Shown piece after piece: positions 33,990 to 42,617 of a stretch of DNA of 64,000 bases. The stretch is from Kribbella sp. VKM Ac-2569 (GTDB lineage: Bacteria; Actinomycetota; Actinomycetes; Propionibacteriales; Kribbellaceae), in assembly GCF_004216905.1 (NCBI RefSeq), contig NZ_SGXJ01000001.1, positions 992,001 to 1,056,000 of the forward strand. Reading direction: 5' to 3'. How positions within the stretch are numbered: position 1 is the first letter of the stretch; every line of letters begins with the position of its first letter. The translations under genes were made by a program, and so were the position numbers. The notes beneath the pieces are model-generated. The model was not told the origin of the DNA. It made no database searches and saw only the letters and a program-made list of their open reading frames with translations.

Positions 33990-34658
33990 CTAGACCGGCT
34001 CGACGATGGTGACCTTCATTTCGTTGGAGAGCTCGAAACCCAGCCCTTTGTAGAGGCGGATCGCGTTGGTGTTGTCGCCGCCGGTGTGGAGGAACGGGGT
34101 CTGGCCGGCTGCGGTGATGTGCGCGGCCACCGCGCGGATCAGCCGACTGGCGAGGCCTTGGCCCTGGTACGACGGATGCGTGCAGACCGCACTGATCTCG
34201 GTGAGCCCGGGTAGCGCGAACCGCGTACCGGCCATCGCGATCAGCTCGCCGTCGCGGCGTACACCGACGTACGTGCCGAGCTCGATCGTGCGGCTCCGGA
34301 ACGGGCCCGGGTCGGTCAAGGCGACGAGGGCGAGCATGTCCGGCACGTCGTCGAGGCCGAGGACGACCGCTTCGGGGTCCTCTGCCGGAAGAGAAGCCGG
34401 CGCCACGAACTGCACCAGGTCGATATGCCGGTCCAGCTTGAAGGTGTCCGGGACCGGAAACTCGGGGCGCATCAGTGCGACCACGGTGCCAGGTCCGGCG
34501 AGCTCGGCCGCGTCGGTCCAGTCCTGCTCGGTCGGTACGTCGGGCAGGGCAAGGAACGGCGCGATCGCCGACGGGTAGCGGCGGGCGTTGCCGCGGACCT
34601 CGGCGAACGACGCGTGCGGCCCGGTCAAGGCGGCGTACACGGGATTGCGCAGGTTCAT
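33990..34658 (-). CDS. GNAT-family N-acetyltransferase
   Basis: 222 residues. The N-terminal 100 residues (YPSAIAPFLALPDVPTEQDW, AELAGPGTVVALM) form an extra domain; the GNAT core follows with IELGTYVGVRRDGELIAMAG, then ISAVCTHPSYQGQGLASRLI (acetyl-CoA loop Q-G-Q-G-L-A) and RLYKGLGFELSNEM at the end. This FR47-like layout is common in actinobacteria. The ATG shares its A with the era stop codon (TGATG), so it is read from the era transcript. Substrate unknown. Confidence 0.92.
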   Translation of the reverse strand: MNLRNPVYAALTGPHASFAEVRGNARRYPSAIAPFLALPDVPTEQDWTDAAELAGPGTVVALMRPEFPVPDTFKLDRHIDLVQFVAPASLPAEDPEAVVLGLDDVPDMLALVALTDPGPFRSRTIELGTYVGVRRDGELIAMAGTRFALPGLTEISAVCTHPSYQGQGLASRLIRAVAAHITAAGQTPFLHTGGDNTNAIRLYKGLGFELSNEMKVTIVEPV

Positions 34659-35587
34659 CAGAAGCCCAGTTTGCGCAGGTTCTTCGCGTCTGTCTGCCAG
34701 TTTTTCGCGATCTTGACGTGCAGGTCGAGGTACACCGGCGTACCGAGCAGGGCCTCGATCTGGTGGCGGGCGGCCGCGCCGACCTCGCGCAGGCGCGCGC
34801 CCTTGTGGCCGATCACGATGCCCTTCTGACTCTCCCGCTCGAGGAAGATGTTCGCGTAGATGTCGAGCAGCGGCTTGTCCTCGGGGCGGTCCTCGCGCAG
34901 GTTCATCTCGTCGATCGTCACCGCGATCGAGTGCGGGAGCTCGTCCCGGACACCCTCCAGCGCCGCCTCGCGGATCAGCTCCGCGACCAGCGTCTCCTCG
35001 GGCTCGTCGGTGATGTCACCGTCCGGGTAGAGCGGAAAACCGGAAGGCAACAGCTTCACGAGCTCGTCGGCGACCAGATCGACCTGGTACCCGGACGTCG
35101 CGGACACCGGCACGATCGACGCCCACTCGATGCCGGCGGACTCACCGAGCGCCTGGATGTCGGCCAGGTGCTCGACCATCCGCTCGGGTTCGACAAGGTC
35201 GGCCTTGGTGGCGAGCGCGACCTTCGGCGTCTTCGCGACCTTCGCCGCCTCGGCCGCCAGGAAGCGGTCGCCCGGGCCGATCTTGTCGCTGGCCGGCAGG
35301 CAGACCGCGATCACGTCGACCTCGGCCCAGGTGGTCTTCACGAGGTCGTTCAGCCGCTCACCGAGCAGCGTGCGGGGTTTGTGCAGACCGGGTGTGTCCA
35401 CCAGGATCAGCTGCGCGTCCGGCCGGTGCACGATCCCGCGGACCGCGTGCCGCGTGGTCTGCGGCTTCGACGACGTGATGACGATCTTCTTCCCCACCAG
35501 GGCGTTGGTGAGGGTGGACTTGCCCGCGTTCGGCCGGCCGACGAAGCAGGCGAACCCTGCTTTGAAGTTCTCAGGTGTGGACGACAT
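34658..35587 (-). CDS. era: GTPase Era
   Basis: Essential GTPase for 16S rRNA maturation and 30S assembly. 309 residues from ATG 35587, chosen because MSSTPENFKAGFACFVG precedes G1 by a normal distance. G1 GRPNAGKST (17-25), G2 region TTRHAVRGI, G3 DTPGLHKPR, G4 TKAD. The C-terminal KH domain has the conserved VIGHKGARLREVGAAARHQI. Its start overlaps the end of the cytidine-deaminase-like gene by 17 nt, so it is coupled to the ybeY/CNNM cluster upstream. Confidence 0.97.
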   Translation of the reverse strand: MSSTPENFKAGFACFVGRPNAGKSTLTNALVGKKIVITSSKPQTTRHAVRGIVHRPDAQLILVDTPGLHKPRTLLGERLNDLVKTTWAEVDVIAVCLPASDKIGPGDRFLAAEAAKVAKTPKVALATKADLVEPERMVEHLADIQALGESAGIEWASIVPVSATSGYQVDLVADELVKLLPSGFPLYPDGDITDEPEETLVAELIREAALEGVRDELPHSIAVTIDEMNLREDRPEDKPLLDIYANIFLERESQKGIVIGHKGARLREVGAAARHQIEALLGTPVYLDLHVKIAKNWQTDAKNLRKLGF

Positions 35588-35906
35588 CGCGGACCTCTCC
35601 AGTGCCAAGGGCAAGTACTACGGGAATGTTGGCGCCGGCGAAGTGCCGTACGACGCCCACATCGGCGGATTCGGACTCGGTGACCACCGCGGCCGCCTCG
35701 AGACCCTTCACCCCGGACGCGAGCGCCATCGCCACCGCCAGCTGCAGCGCGGTCAGCTCGACCGTGTCGAGCGCGACCGTGCAGGCGGCGTACGTCCGCC
35801 CGTCGGAGTCCCGTACGGCGGCACCCTCGGCGGCCCGGGTCCGCGCACGGGCAGCGCGGGCGAGCGTGACGAGTTTGGCGTCCTCAGCGGAGAGGTCTGA
35901 CAACAA
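35571..35906 (-). CDS. Cytidine-deaminase-like protein lacking zinc ligands
   Basis: 111 residues. The overall outline (EGAAVRDSDGRTYAACTVAL, TALQLAVAMALASGVKG, then VRHFAGANIPVVLALG) follows the cytidine deaminase fold, but the catalytic Cys-Ala-Glu is replaced by TALQ and the PCxxC pair is absent. It should therefore not bind zinc or deaminate cytidine. Actinobacterial era operons often carry a gene annotated as cytidine deaminase here, so this looks like a conserved, repurposed protein rather than random decay. Role unknown. Confidence 0.8.
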   Translation of the reverse strand: MLSDLSAEDAKLVTLARAARARTRAAEGAAVRDSDGRTYAACTVALDTVELTALQLAVAMALASGVKGLEAAAVVTESESADVGVVRHFAGANIPVVLALGTGEVRDVVHT

Positions 35907-35912
35907 AAGCTC

Positions 35913-37217
35913 CTAGGCGTGTTGGTGGTTCTGGTCCTGGGGCGCGGGAGTCGGCTCCTCGCGCCGTACGAGAACCGTACCTACCTGGTTGCGGCGGCCG
36001 GACGGCCGCTCCGCGGTCAGCGAGAGACCTTCGATCCCCACCTCGGCGCCGGGGATCGGCACCTTGCCCAGCAGCTTGGCCATCAGACCGCCGACGGTGT
36101 CGACGTCGTCATCGTCCAGCGGTACGCCGAACAGCTCGCCCAGCTCGTCGATCGGCAACCGGCTCGACACCCGGTACGCGCCGTCGGACAGCTGCAGCAC
36201 CGAGTCCGGGTCCTCGTCGTACTCGTCGGTGATCTCGCCGACGATCTCCTCGAGGATGTCCTCGATGGTGACCAGGCCGGCCGTTCCGCCGTACTCGTCG
36301 ACGACGATCGCGACGTGCATCCGGGCCGCCTGCATCTCCCGGAGCAGCTCGTCGACCGGCTTGGAGTCCGGGATGTACATGCATCGCCGCATCACCGACT
36401 CGACCCGCTCGGTCGACTCGGCCTGGGCGTTGTCGTACACCCGGCGCATCACGTCCTTGAGGTAGACGACGCCGACGATGTCGTCGAGCGACTCGCCGAT
36501 CACCGGAATCCGCGAGTACCCGGAGCGCAGCGCCAGCGACGTGAGCTGGCGGAGCTTCTTGTGCCGCTCGATGTAGACCATGTCGGTCCGCGGCACCATC
36601 ACCTCGCGGACGATGGTGTCGCCGAGCTCGAACACCGAGTGGATCATCTGCCGCTCGCCGGACTCGATCACCGCGGACTTCTCCGCGTAGTCGACCAGCG
36701 CCCGCAGCTCGGCCTCGGTCGCGAACGGGCCCTCGGCGAATCCCTTGCCCGGGGTCAGCGCGTTACCGATCAGGATCAGGAACTTCGGCAGCGGCCCGAG
36801 GATCCGGGTCAGTGCCATCACCGGGCCGGCCGACACGATCGCGAACCGGTCCGAGTGCTGCCGGCCGAGCGTCCGCGGCGCGACCCCGATGATCACGTAC
36901 GAGATCAGCACCATCACCACGGCCGTGATCAGCACGTGCTGCCAGGTGATCTCGAGAATGCCGGACAGCGCCTGGGTGACCAGCACGATCGCGGTGATCT
37001 CGCAGATCAGCCGGAGCAGGAGCAGCGAGTTCAGGTACCGCGGGGCGTCGGACAGCAGGTCACGCAGCCGGATCGCCCGCAGGTTGCCCAGCTCGACCTG
37101 CTCGTTCGCCCGCACCTTCGAGTACGACGACAGTGCCGCCTCGGCCCCGGCGAGCAGCCCGGCCAGCAGAACGAGCACCGCAGCCACAACCAGGAGAACA
37201 AGGTCGTGGGAAGTCAT
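35913..37217 (-). CDS. CNNM/CorC-family transporter (HlyC/CorC type)
   Basis: 434 residues. The N-terminal DUF21/CNNM domain has four hydrophobic segments (LVLLVVAAVLVLLAGLLAG, ICEITAIVLVTQALSGI, VLITAVVMVLISYVII). Two CBS domains follow (VMVPRTDMVYIERHKKL, RIPVIGESLDDIVGVVYLKD; IVVDEYGGTAGLVTIEDILE). A C-terminal CorC_HlyC domain ends near 420. The family is linked to Mg2+/Co2+ transport; the hemolysin label is historical. It lies 7 nt downstream of ybeY in the conserved cluster. Confidence 0.94.
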   Translation of the reverse strand: MTSHDLVLLVVAAVLVLLAGLLAGAEAALSSYSKVRANEQVELGNLRAIRLRDLLSDAPRYLNSLLLLRLICEITAIVLVTQALSGILEITWQHVLITAVVMVLISYVIIGVAPRTLGRQHSDRFAIVSAGPVMALTRILGPLPKFLILIGNALTPGKGFAEGPFATEAELRALVDYAEKSAVIESGERQMIHSVFELGDTIVREVMVPRTDMVYIERHKKLRQLTSLALRSGYSRIPVIGESLDDIVGVVYLKDVMRRVYDNAQAESTERVESVMRRCMYIPDSKPVDELLREMQAARMHVAIVVDEYGGTAGLVTIEDILEEIVGEITDEYDEDPDSVLQLSDGAYRVSSRLPIDELGELFGVPLDDDDVDTVGGLMAKLLGKVPIPGAEVGIEGLSLTAERPSGRRNQVGTVLVRREEPTPAPQDQNHQHA

Positions 37218-37224
37218 CTCGGTA

Positions 37225-37701
37225 TCACGCCTCTAGCCGGTTTCCAGGGGCTCGCCATGCTTCCAGAAGGCGGCCCTGGACGTCCCACATCTCCGCCTTT
37301 TCGGCGGGTTCGGCATGGTCGTACCCGAGCAGGTGCAGGATGCCGTGCACCGTCAGCAGCTCGAGCTCCGCCCACGTGCCGTGACCGGCCTTCGCGCCCT
37401 GCGCGGCGGCGACCGTCGGGCACAGCGCGATGTCGCCGAGGTGCCCGAGCGGCAGGTCCTCGTCGGCGTCGCCGTCGGAACCCGGCCGCAGCTCGTCCAT
37501 CGGCCACGACATCACGTCGGTCGGACCCGGCAGGTCCAGGAACTCGACGTGATATCGCGCCATGGTGTCCTCGTCGACCAGCTTGATCGACAGTTCACAC
37601 TCCGGGTGCAGCCGCAGCGACGACAGCACGAAACGGCTGAGCCGCATCAGTCCGTGTGCGTCGATCTCGACCCCGGACTCGTTGTTGACCTCGACGTTCA
37701 T
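37225..37701 (-). CDS. ybeY: Endoribonuclease YbeY
   Basis: Single-strand RNase needed for 16S rRNA 3' maturation and ribosome quality control. 158 residues. The zinc-binding signature HGILHLLGYDH gives His119, His123 and His129, preceded by LGDIALCP, all family hallmarks. The ATG overlaps the phoH stop by 4 nt, so it is coupled to phoH. The C-terminal extension after the motif is normal for actinobacteria. Confidence 0.96.
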   Translation of the reverse strand: MNVEVNNESGVEIDAHGLMRLSRFVLSSLRLHPECELSIKLVDEDTMARYHVEFLDLPGPTDVMSWPMDELRPGSDGDADEDLPLGHLGDIALCPTVAAAQGAKAGHGTWAELELLTVHGILHLLGYDHAEPAEKAEMWDVQGRLLEAWRAPGNRLEA

Positions 37702-38726
37702 CGGTGGTTGTCAGCACTACCTTCATAGTTTTCGTACGCCGAGACGATCCGGCCGACCAGCTTGTGCCGGACCACGTCGTGCGAGGTGAGCCGGCAGAAC
37801 GTCAGGTCCTGGACGCCTTCGAGGATGTCCTGCACGACCCGCAGACCCGAGTGCATCCCGTTCGGCAGGTCGACCTGGGTGACGTCACCGGTGACGACCA
37901 TCCTCGAACCGAACCCGAGCCGGGTGAGGAACATCTTCATCTGCTCCGGCGAGGTGTTCTGCGCCTCGTCCAGGATGATGAAGGCGTCGTTCAGCGTCCG
38001 GCCGCGCATGTAGGCCAGCGGCGCGATCTCGATCGTGCCGGCGGTCATCAGCCGCGGGATGGACTCCGGGTCGAGCATGTCGTGCAGGGCGTCGTACAGC
38101 GGCCGCAGGTACGGGTCGATCTTCTCCGACAGGGTGCCGGGCAGGAACCCCAGCCGCTCGCCGGCCTCGACGGCCGGCCGGGTCAGGATGATCCGGTTGA
38201 CCTCCTTGGCCTGCAGCGCCTGGACCGCCTTGGCGACCGCTAGGTAGGTCTTGCCGGTACCGGCCGGGCCGATGCCGAACACGATGGTGTTCTTGTCGAT
38301 GGCGTCGACGTACCGCTTCTGGTTCAGCGTCTTCGGCCGGATCGTGCGGCCGCGGCTGGACAGGATGTTCTGCGTCAGCACGTCGGCCGGGCTCTCGGCC
38401 GTGGCCTGCTTGATCATCGCGATACTGCGCTCGACCGAGTCGGCGGTCAGCCCGTGCCCGGTCCGGATCACGGCGATCAGCTCGTCGATCAGCCGCTCGG
38501 CCAGGGCCAGCTCGGCCGGCTCGCCGTTCAGCGTGATCTCGTTGCCGCGGACCATGATGTCGGCGGCGAACTCCTTCTCGACGATGCGGAGGAACTCGTC
38601 CCGGGCTCCGAGCAGGGCCACCATGTCGATGCTGTTCGGCACGACGATCTTGTGCGACGCCTGCGTGCTGGCGGCAGCTGCCCCGTTCGGGCGCGCCTCC
38701 GGTTCGATACTGCGTGGCCTGGACAG
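37698..38726 (-). CDS. phoH: PhoH-like ATPase, probable CTG start
   Basis: An RNA-associated P-loop ATPase. Walker A is [17 protein letters not shown] and Walker B is [16 protein letters not shown], with [12 protein letters not shown] downstream; a KH-like part is at the N-terminus. The only GTG start (38642) would trim the region and has no Shine-Dalgarno. A CTG at 38724-38726 gives 342 residues, sits 7 nt after AGGAGG (38734-38739), and restores an N-terminus ([18 protein letters not shown]) like that of relatives. No ATG, GTG or TTG lies between. The exact start remains inference; the protein identity is firm. Confidence 0.93.
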   Translation of the reverse strand: MSRPRSIEPEARPNGAAAASTQASHKIVVPNSIDMVALLGARDEFLRIVEKEFAADIMVRGNEITLNGEPAELALAERLIDELIAVIRTGHGLTADSVERSIAMIKQATAESPADVLTQNILSSRGRTIRPKTLNQKRYVDAIDKNTIVFGIGPAGTGKTYLAVAKAVQALQAKEVNRIILTRPAVEAGERLGFLPGTLSEKIDPYLRPLYDALHDMLDPESIPRLMTAGTIEIAPLAYMRGRTLNDAFIILDEAQNTSPEQMKMFLTRLGFGSRMVVTGDVTQVDLPNGMHSGLRVVQDILEGVQDLTFCRLTSHDVVRHKLVGRIVSAYENYEGSADNHR

Positions 38727-38765
38727 CCTGTTCCCTCCTGATGCCGATGAAGTAGTCCACCCATG

Positions 38766-39713
38766 CTAGCCGTCTCGTCCGACACCCTCACCGGTAATTC
38801 CCCGGGACACGCTTCCCGGGCGCCGCTCGGGCGGCTTCGCCGGGGTCGCCCCGGCGGCGGCGTTCGGGCTCAGGACACCGGCGAGGCGGGCGATCTCGTC
38901 CGCCTCCGGGCCGGCCTGGAGCACCCCGTGCTCGAGAGCGAGCCGGCGGTTCCGCTCGAGGGTCCACTCCCGGCCTGGGTACAGGTTCACGGTGACACCG
39001 GACGGCGACGGGCGCAGCATCGGCGCCAGGTCGTTGCGCCGGGCCCGGTTCGCCGTCTCTGGAGCGAGGTCGCGATTGAGCTCGTAGCTGTGCAGCATCC
39101 GGTACGTCGCCTCGATCGCGGCGCGCGTCGAGCCCGAGGTGGCCGGTGGCGTGTCGAACTCGTCGGAGTGGGTGTTCTTACCGTCGTCGATTCCCACCGC
39201 GTGTACGGGCGTGAACACGTGCAGCGACTGCACCGGCGCGGTCGGGTCACCGTCGTACACCGAGTCCGCACGCCAGGCGTGCGCACCGGAGTAGCTGTCC
39301 TGCAGGGCATGGGCCGCCGCGCCGAGATGCTTGAACTCGTCGGCAGCCGACGCCCGCGCGAGCTCGTCGTAGATGTACTCGGTGTTGATCTGCAGATTGT
39401 CCCAGCCCTTGCGGTACGGGTCCGCCATGAAGTGCTCGCGTTGCGCGTTCGGATTCACGTACGCCGAATGCGCGGTCGGGCCGGGACCGGCGTACGGGAC
39501 GGACTTGCCGGATCCGCCGTAGTTCTCGATCACGCCCGCGCCGAGCGGGCGGTCCTGATGCGCCTGGCTCTTGTCCAGCGCGGCGGCGTACTCGTCCTGT
39601 CGCAGACCGCGGATGGTCCCGTCCGGTCCCGCCAGCTGCTCGTACAGGCGCGCGACCGCGGCGTACGTGATGTCGTGATGCCCCGACCACTGACCGTCAC
39701 CGCGTTGCTTCAT
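38766..39713 (-). CDS. Zinc-dependent phospholipase C-like / S1-P1-fold protein
   Basis: 315 residues, helical. Histidine motifs typical of zinc-dependent phospholipase C and nuclease S1/P1 proteins are present: WSGHHDIT near the start and LGAAAHALQDSYSGAHAWR at about 130 (His-x3-Asp and a further His), with FTPVHAVGIDD following. No signal peptide is seen, unlike secreted PLCs, so it may act inside the cell or leave by another route. The C-terminal 45 residues are Pro/Gly/Arg-rich. It lies upstream of phoH on the same strand but is not part of the conserved block. Confidence 0.75.
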   Translation of the reverse strand: MKQRGDGQWSGHHDITYAAVARLYEQLAGPDGTIRGLRQDEYAAALDKSQAHQDRPLGAGVIENYGGSGKSVPYAGPGPTAHSAYVNPNAQREHFMADPYRKGWDNLQINTEYIYDELARASAADEFKHLGAAAHALQDSYSGAHAWRADSVYDGDPTAPVQSLHVFTPVHAVGIDDGKNTHSDEFDTPPATSGSTRAAIEATYRMLHSYELNRDLAPETANRARRNDLAPMLRPSPSGVTVNLYPGREWTLERNRRLALEHGVLQAGPEADEIARLAGVLSPNAAAGATPAKPPERRPGSVSRGITGEGVGRDG

Positions 39714-39816
39714 GCGTCCAGGTTCCCACTGGTTCGGGCGAACCTGTTGTCAACCTGGGACGGGGTCTTTGCGTCGTCTTTTCGTGGCACAACCGGCCGT
39801 GGTGTACGAAGAGTGC

Positions 39817-40326
39817 GTGACACATGAGTCCTCGTGGGATGCCGACGAGGCGCTGACGGCTGTCTACACCGCGCACTACACCTCGCTGGTCCGCCTCGGC
39901 TCCCTGCTGCTGCGTGACACCGGTACGGCGGAAGAGATCGTGCAGGACGCGTTCGTCGCGATGCACGGCCGCTGGCACCGGTTGCGCGACCCGCACAAGG
40001 CGCTCGCGTACCTGCGGACCGCGGTGGTGAACCGCTGCCGCTCCCGCCAGCGCCACCTGGTGGTGGTGGACAAGCACACCCCTCGGACCCTTCCCGATGA
40101 GCCGAGCGCGGAGCAGGCCGTACTGCGGACCGCGGAGACCGACCGGGTGATCGAGGCGATGCGGACCCTCCCGGAGAAGCAACGCACAGTGATGGTCCTG
40201 CGCTACTACGGTGACCTGTCGGAGGCCGAGATCGCGGACACGATGGGCATCAGCCGGGGATCCGTGAAGAGCCACGCCGCGCGCGCGAGCAAGTCGCTGC
40301 GCCAGCTCCTGGAGCAGAACGTATGA
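39817..40326 (+). CDS. SigE-family ECF RNA polymerase sigma factor
   Basis: 169 residues from GTG 39817. An upstream in-frame ATG at 39712 is rejected because family members begin near the ALTAVYTAHYTSLVRLG helix. Sigma region 2 (about 10-75: LLLRDTGTAEEIVQDAFVAM) and region 4 (about 105-160: LPEKQRTVMVLRYYGDLSEA then EIADTMGISRGSVKSHAARA) are intact, so it should direct polymerase to a specific promoter set. It overlaps the next gene by 4 nt; that gene is probably its membrane partner. Confidence 0.94.
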   Translation: MTHESSWDADEALTAVYTAHYTSLVRLGSLLLRDTGTAEEIVQDAFVAMHGRWHRLRDPHKALAYLRTAVVNRCRSRQRHLVVVDKHTPRTLPDEPSAEQAVLRTAETDRVIEAMRTLPEKQRTVMVLRYYGDLSEAEIADTMGISRGSVKSHAARASKSLRQLLEQNV

Positions 40327-41453
40327 ACGACAACAAGCCGAACGACCCGTTCGACGAGCTGATGCGGCGGTCCCTCCACGAGGAGGCGGACCGGATCGAG
40401 CCGTCCGACGCACTGCCGGAGATCCGCGCCCGCGCGCACGCCCAGCGTCCCGCGGCGCGGCGCCCCTGGCTCCTGACCGCCGGCCTCGCCGCAGCCGGCA
40501 CCGCCGCCGCCATCGGCGCCTTCACCATGCTCAACGGCCCCGACAACATCGCCGACGACGGCGACGCAGTAGCGGGCCCCGGTACGACGACCACCGCAAC
40601 CGGTGTACCGGAGAGCCAGACCCCGTCGATCGCGAGCGCCACCCCCGAACCATCGCAGGCGCCGACCGAGCCGCCGACCACGTCGCCCTCGGCGAAGACC
40701 GCCGGGCCGACGGATCGCGGCGTACCGGAACCGGCCGTCAAGAGCACCGTCGTACCCGTGTACTGGCTCGGCCAGCAGGTCGGTGCGCCGAAGAAGTCGG
40801 CCGCGCGTCTGTACCGCACCTGGGCCAAGGTCAGCGGCCGCCCGGCCGAGCAGGCGGTCCGCATCATGACCACCAAGCAGCCGAGCGACCCGGACTACTA
40901 CTCGGTCTGGCGCGGCGCAGCCCTGAACACCGTCACCCGCTCGAACGGCATCGTCACAGTCGACTTCAAGCAGCTGCCAACGACCGCCCTCGACGCCGAC
41001 CTCGCGCGGGTTGCGGCGCAACAGCTGGTCTACACCGTCCAGGGCGCGCTCGGAGACAACCGAACCCCGATCCAGGTCACCGAGGCCGGTCGCTCAGGTC
41101 GAAGGCTGTTCGGCCAGGTCGACACCAGTGGGCCGTTGAGCCGTGCGCAGGCAGCCGACGTGCAGGCGCTGGTCTGGATCGACTCGCCGGCCGAGGACCA
41201 GTTGGTCAAGTCCAAGGTCACGGTGCAGGGCGTCGCGTCGGCGTTCGAAGCGACGGTCAACTACGAGGCGACGAACCTGAAGACGCGAGAGACGAAGAAG
41301 AGCTTCACCTCCGCCAAGGAAGGGCAGAAGTTCTCGCCGTACTCCTTCCAGCTGACTCTCACGCCTGGGGAATGGCAGATCAGCGTTTACCTGCTCTCGG
41401 CCGAGGACGGCAGCATCACGAACACGGACAGCAAGTCAGTCGTCGTGAAGTAG
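40323..41453 (+). CDS. Membrane protein with GerMN and Gmad2 domains, probable anti-sigma partner
   Basis: 376 residues. A short cytoplasmic N-terminus (about 1-46, polar and acidic) is followed by one membrane helix (about 47-68, LLTAGLAAAGTAAAIGAF), a Thr/Pro linker, a GerMN domain (about 145-255: VPVYWLGQQVGA, VTVDFKQLP, QQLVYTVQGAL) and a C-terminal Gmad2 immunoglobulin-like domain (VWIDSPAEDQLVKSKVTVQG, TPGEWQISVYLLS). Position and topology suggest it holds the co-encoded sigma factor, reading an extracellular cue through the outer domains. GerMN is known from spore germination, but also from non-sporulating actinobacteria. Confidence 0.82.
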   Translation: MNDNKPNDPFDELMRRSLHEEADRIEPSDALPEIRARAHAQRPAARRPWLLTAGLAAAGTAAAIGAFTMLNGPDNIADDGDAVAGPGTTTTATGVPESQTPSIASATPEPSQAPTEPPTTSPSAKTAGPTDRGVPEPAVKSTVVPVYWLGQQVGAPKKSAARLYRTWAKVSGRPAEQAVRIMTTKQPSDPDYYSVWRGAALNTVTRSNGIVTVDFKQLPTTALDADLARVAAQQLVYTVQGALGDNRTPIQVTEAGRSGRRLFGQVDTSGPLSRAQAADVQALVWIDSPAEDQLVKSKVTVQGVASAFEATVNYEATNLKTRETKKSFTSAKEGQKFSPYSFQLTLTPGEWQISVYLLSAEDGSITNTDSKSVVVK

Positions 41454-41457
41454 TTCC

Positions 41458-41787
41458 TCAGTCCGCGCGGTCGATGGTGGCCGACAGGAGGCCGGGGAAG
41501 GCTGTGTCGAATTCGGGCCGGCGAAGGCGGTTGAGGCGGCGGGCGCCTTCGTCGCGTTGTTCGATCAGGCCGGCGGCGCGGAGTACGGAGAAGTGGTGGC
41601 TGGCGGTGGCCTTCTTCACCGGGAGGTCGAACGTGCCGCAGGCGCGGGTCCAGTCGTCGTGGACGGCCAGGTCCCGCAGGATCGAGCGCCGCACCGGGTC
41701 CGCCAGCGCATCCAGCGCAGCCTGCAACGGCACCTCGGCTGGATCCACGTGGCTGAGCGTGCGGGCACGAGCTGACTCGACGGACAT
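41458..41787 (-). CDS. ArsR-family transcriptional repressor
   Basis: 109 residues with a winged helix-turn-helix: PLQAALDALADPVRRSILRDL, the recognition region KKATASHHFSVLRAAGLIEQ, and the wing RDEGARRLNRLRRPEFD. The metal-binding CVC box of metal-sensing ArsR proteins is absent, so another ligand is likely. Two direct repeats lie immediately upstream of its ATG and are probable autoregulatory sites. It ends 4 nt from the convergent GerMN gene. No obvious target gene is adjacent. Confidence 0.92.
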   Translation of the reverse strand: MSVESARARTLSHVDPAEVPLQAALDALADPVRRSILRDLAVHDDWTRACGTFDLPVKKATASHHFSVLRAAGLIEQRDEGARRLNRLRRPEFDTAFPGLLSATIDRAD

Positions 41788-41832
41788 GGTGTTCGATCCC
41801 TGTCGTACAGTGGTGTTCGGTTCCTGTCTAAC
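41788..41832. promoter_or_regulatory. Direct repeats upstream of the ArsR-family gene
   Basis: GGTGTTCGATCCCTGTCGTAC (41788-41808) with one base trimmed at either end, and GGTGTTCGGTTCCTGTCTAA (41812-41831), are direct repeats 24 bp apart that begin right at the ATG. They are likely binding sites for the repressor itself. Confidence 0.55.
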
Positions 41833-41867
41833 AGCTTAGCGAGGGCGAACCAGCGAGAAGGGCGCGG

Positions 41868-42584
41868 TCAGGTCCAGCGGGAGCGGGACAGGAGGGCTGC
41901 GGCTGCTGCGACGCCGGCTGTTGAGGTTCGGAGGACGGTGTCGCCGAGGCGGATCGGGTTGGCTGCGAAGGACTTGAGCTCGGTCGGGGCTATGCCGCCT
42001 TCGGGGCCGATAACTATGACGACGTCGCCGGTTGTGGGTAGTTCGAGGGACGCCAGTGGGGTGGTGGCTTCTTCGTGCAGTACGACGGGGAGGGCTGCGC
42101 CGGCCAGCAACTCGGCGACCTCGGTCGTGGTCGCGATAGGGGTCACCTCGGCGAACCAGGTACGCCGCGACTGCTTGCTGGCCTCGAATGCCCATGCCCG
42201 CCACTTCGCGAGCGTCTTCTCGACGCGCTCCGGGTTCGCGCGGAACTGACTGCGCTCCGCGTTCCACGGCACGATCACGTCGACGCCGACCTCGGTGAGC
42301 ATCTCCACCGCCAGCTCGGCCCGCTCGCCCTTCGGCACCGCCTGCACCACAACCACGCGGGGATCGGCGGCAACAACGGCTCCCCGCTCGTCCACCGCCA
42401 CGGTCACGCCAGCCTTGGACGCGGCAACCACAGCCCCTTCGGCCCAGGTCCCGCGCCCGTCCGTCAGCCGAACGCGCTCCCCCGGCCCGATCCGCCGTAC
42501 GACCGCCGCATGCCGCCCCTCGGCGCCGTCGAGCACCAACTCGTCCCCGCCGAGGTCAGCGCAGAAGAACACCGCAACCCCCAC
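41868..42584 (-). CDS. rsmE: 16S rRNA (uracil1498-N3)-methyltransferase
   Basis: Methylates U1498 of 16S rRNA with S-adenosylmethionine. 238 residues: an N-terminal PUA-like part (FFCADLGGDELVLDGAEGRH, RIGPGERVRLTDGRG) and a C-terminal SPOUT/trefoil-knot domain with VVVQAVPKGERAELAVEMLT, SRRTWFAEVTPI and the knot motif VIVIGPEGGIAPTELKSF. It follows dnaJ in the conserved hrcA-dnaJ-rsmE order with a 33-nt gap, so it is probably on the heat-shock transcript. Confidence 0.96.
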   Translation of the reverse strand: MGVAVFFCADLGGDELVLDGAEGRHAAVVRRIGPGERVRLTDGRGTWAEGAVVAASKAGVTVAVDERGAVVAADPRVVVVQAVPKGERAELAVEMLTEVGVDVIVPWNAERSQFRANPERVEKTLAKWRAWAFEASKQSRRTWFAEVTPIATTTEVAELLAGAALPVVLHEEATTPLASLELPTTGDVVIVIGPEGGIAPTELKSFAANPIRLGDTVLRTSTAGVAAAAALLSRSRWT

Positions 42585-42617
42585 CTACAGAACACCTCCG
42601 GGGCGTCGCGAGGCCAT

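Noticed and set aside
35913-37217. Hemolysin
   Set aside because: The HlyC/CorC label is historical. The CNNM, CBS and CorC domain order is that of an ion transporter.
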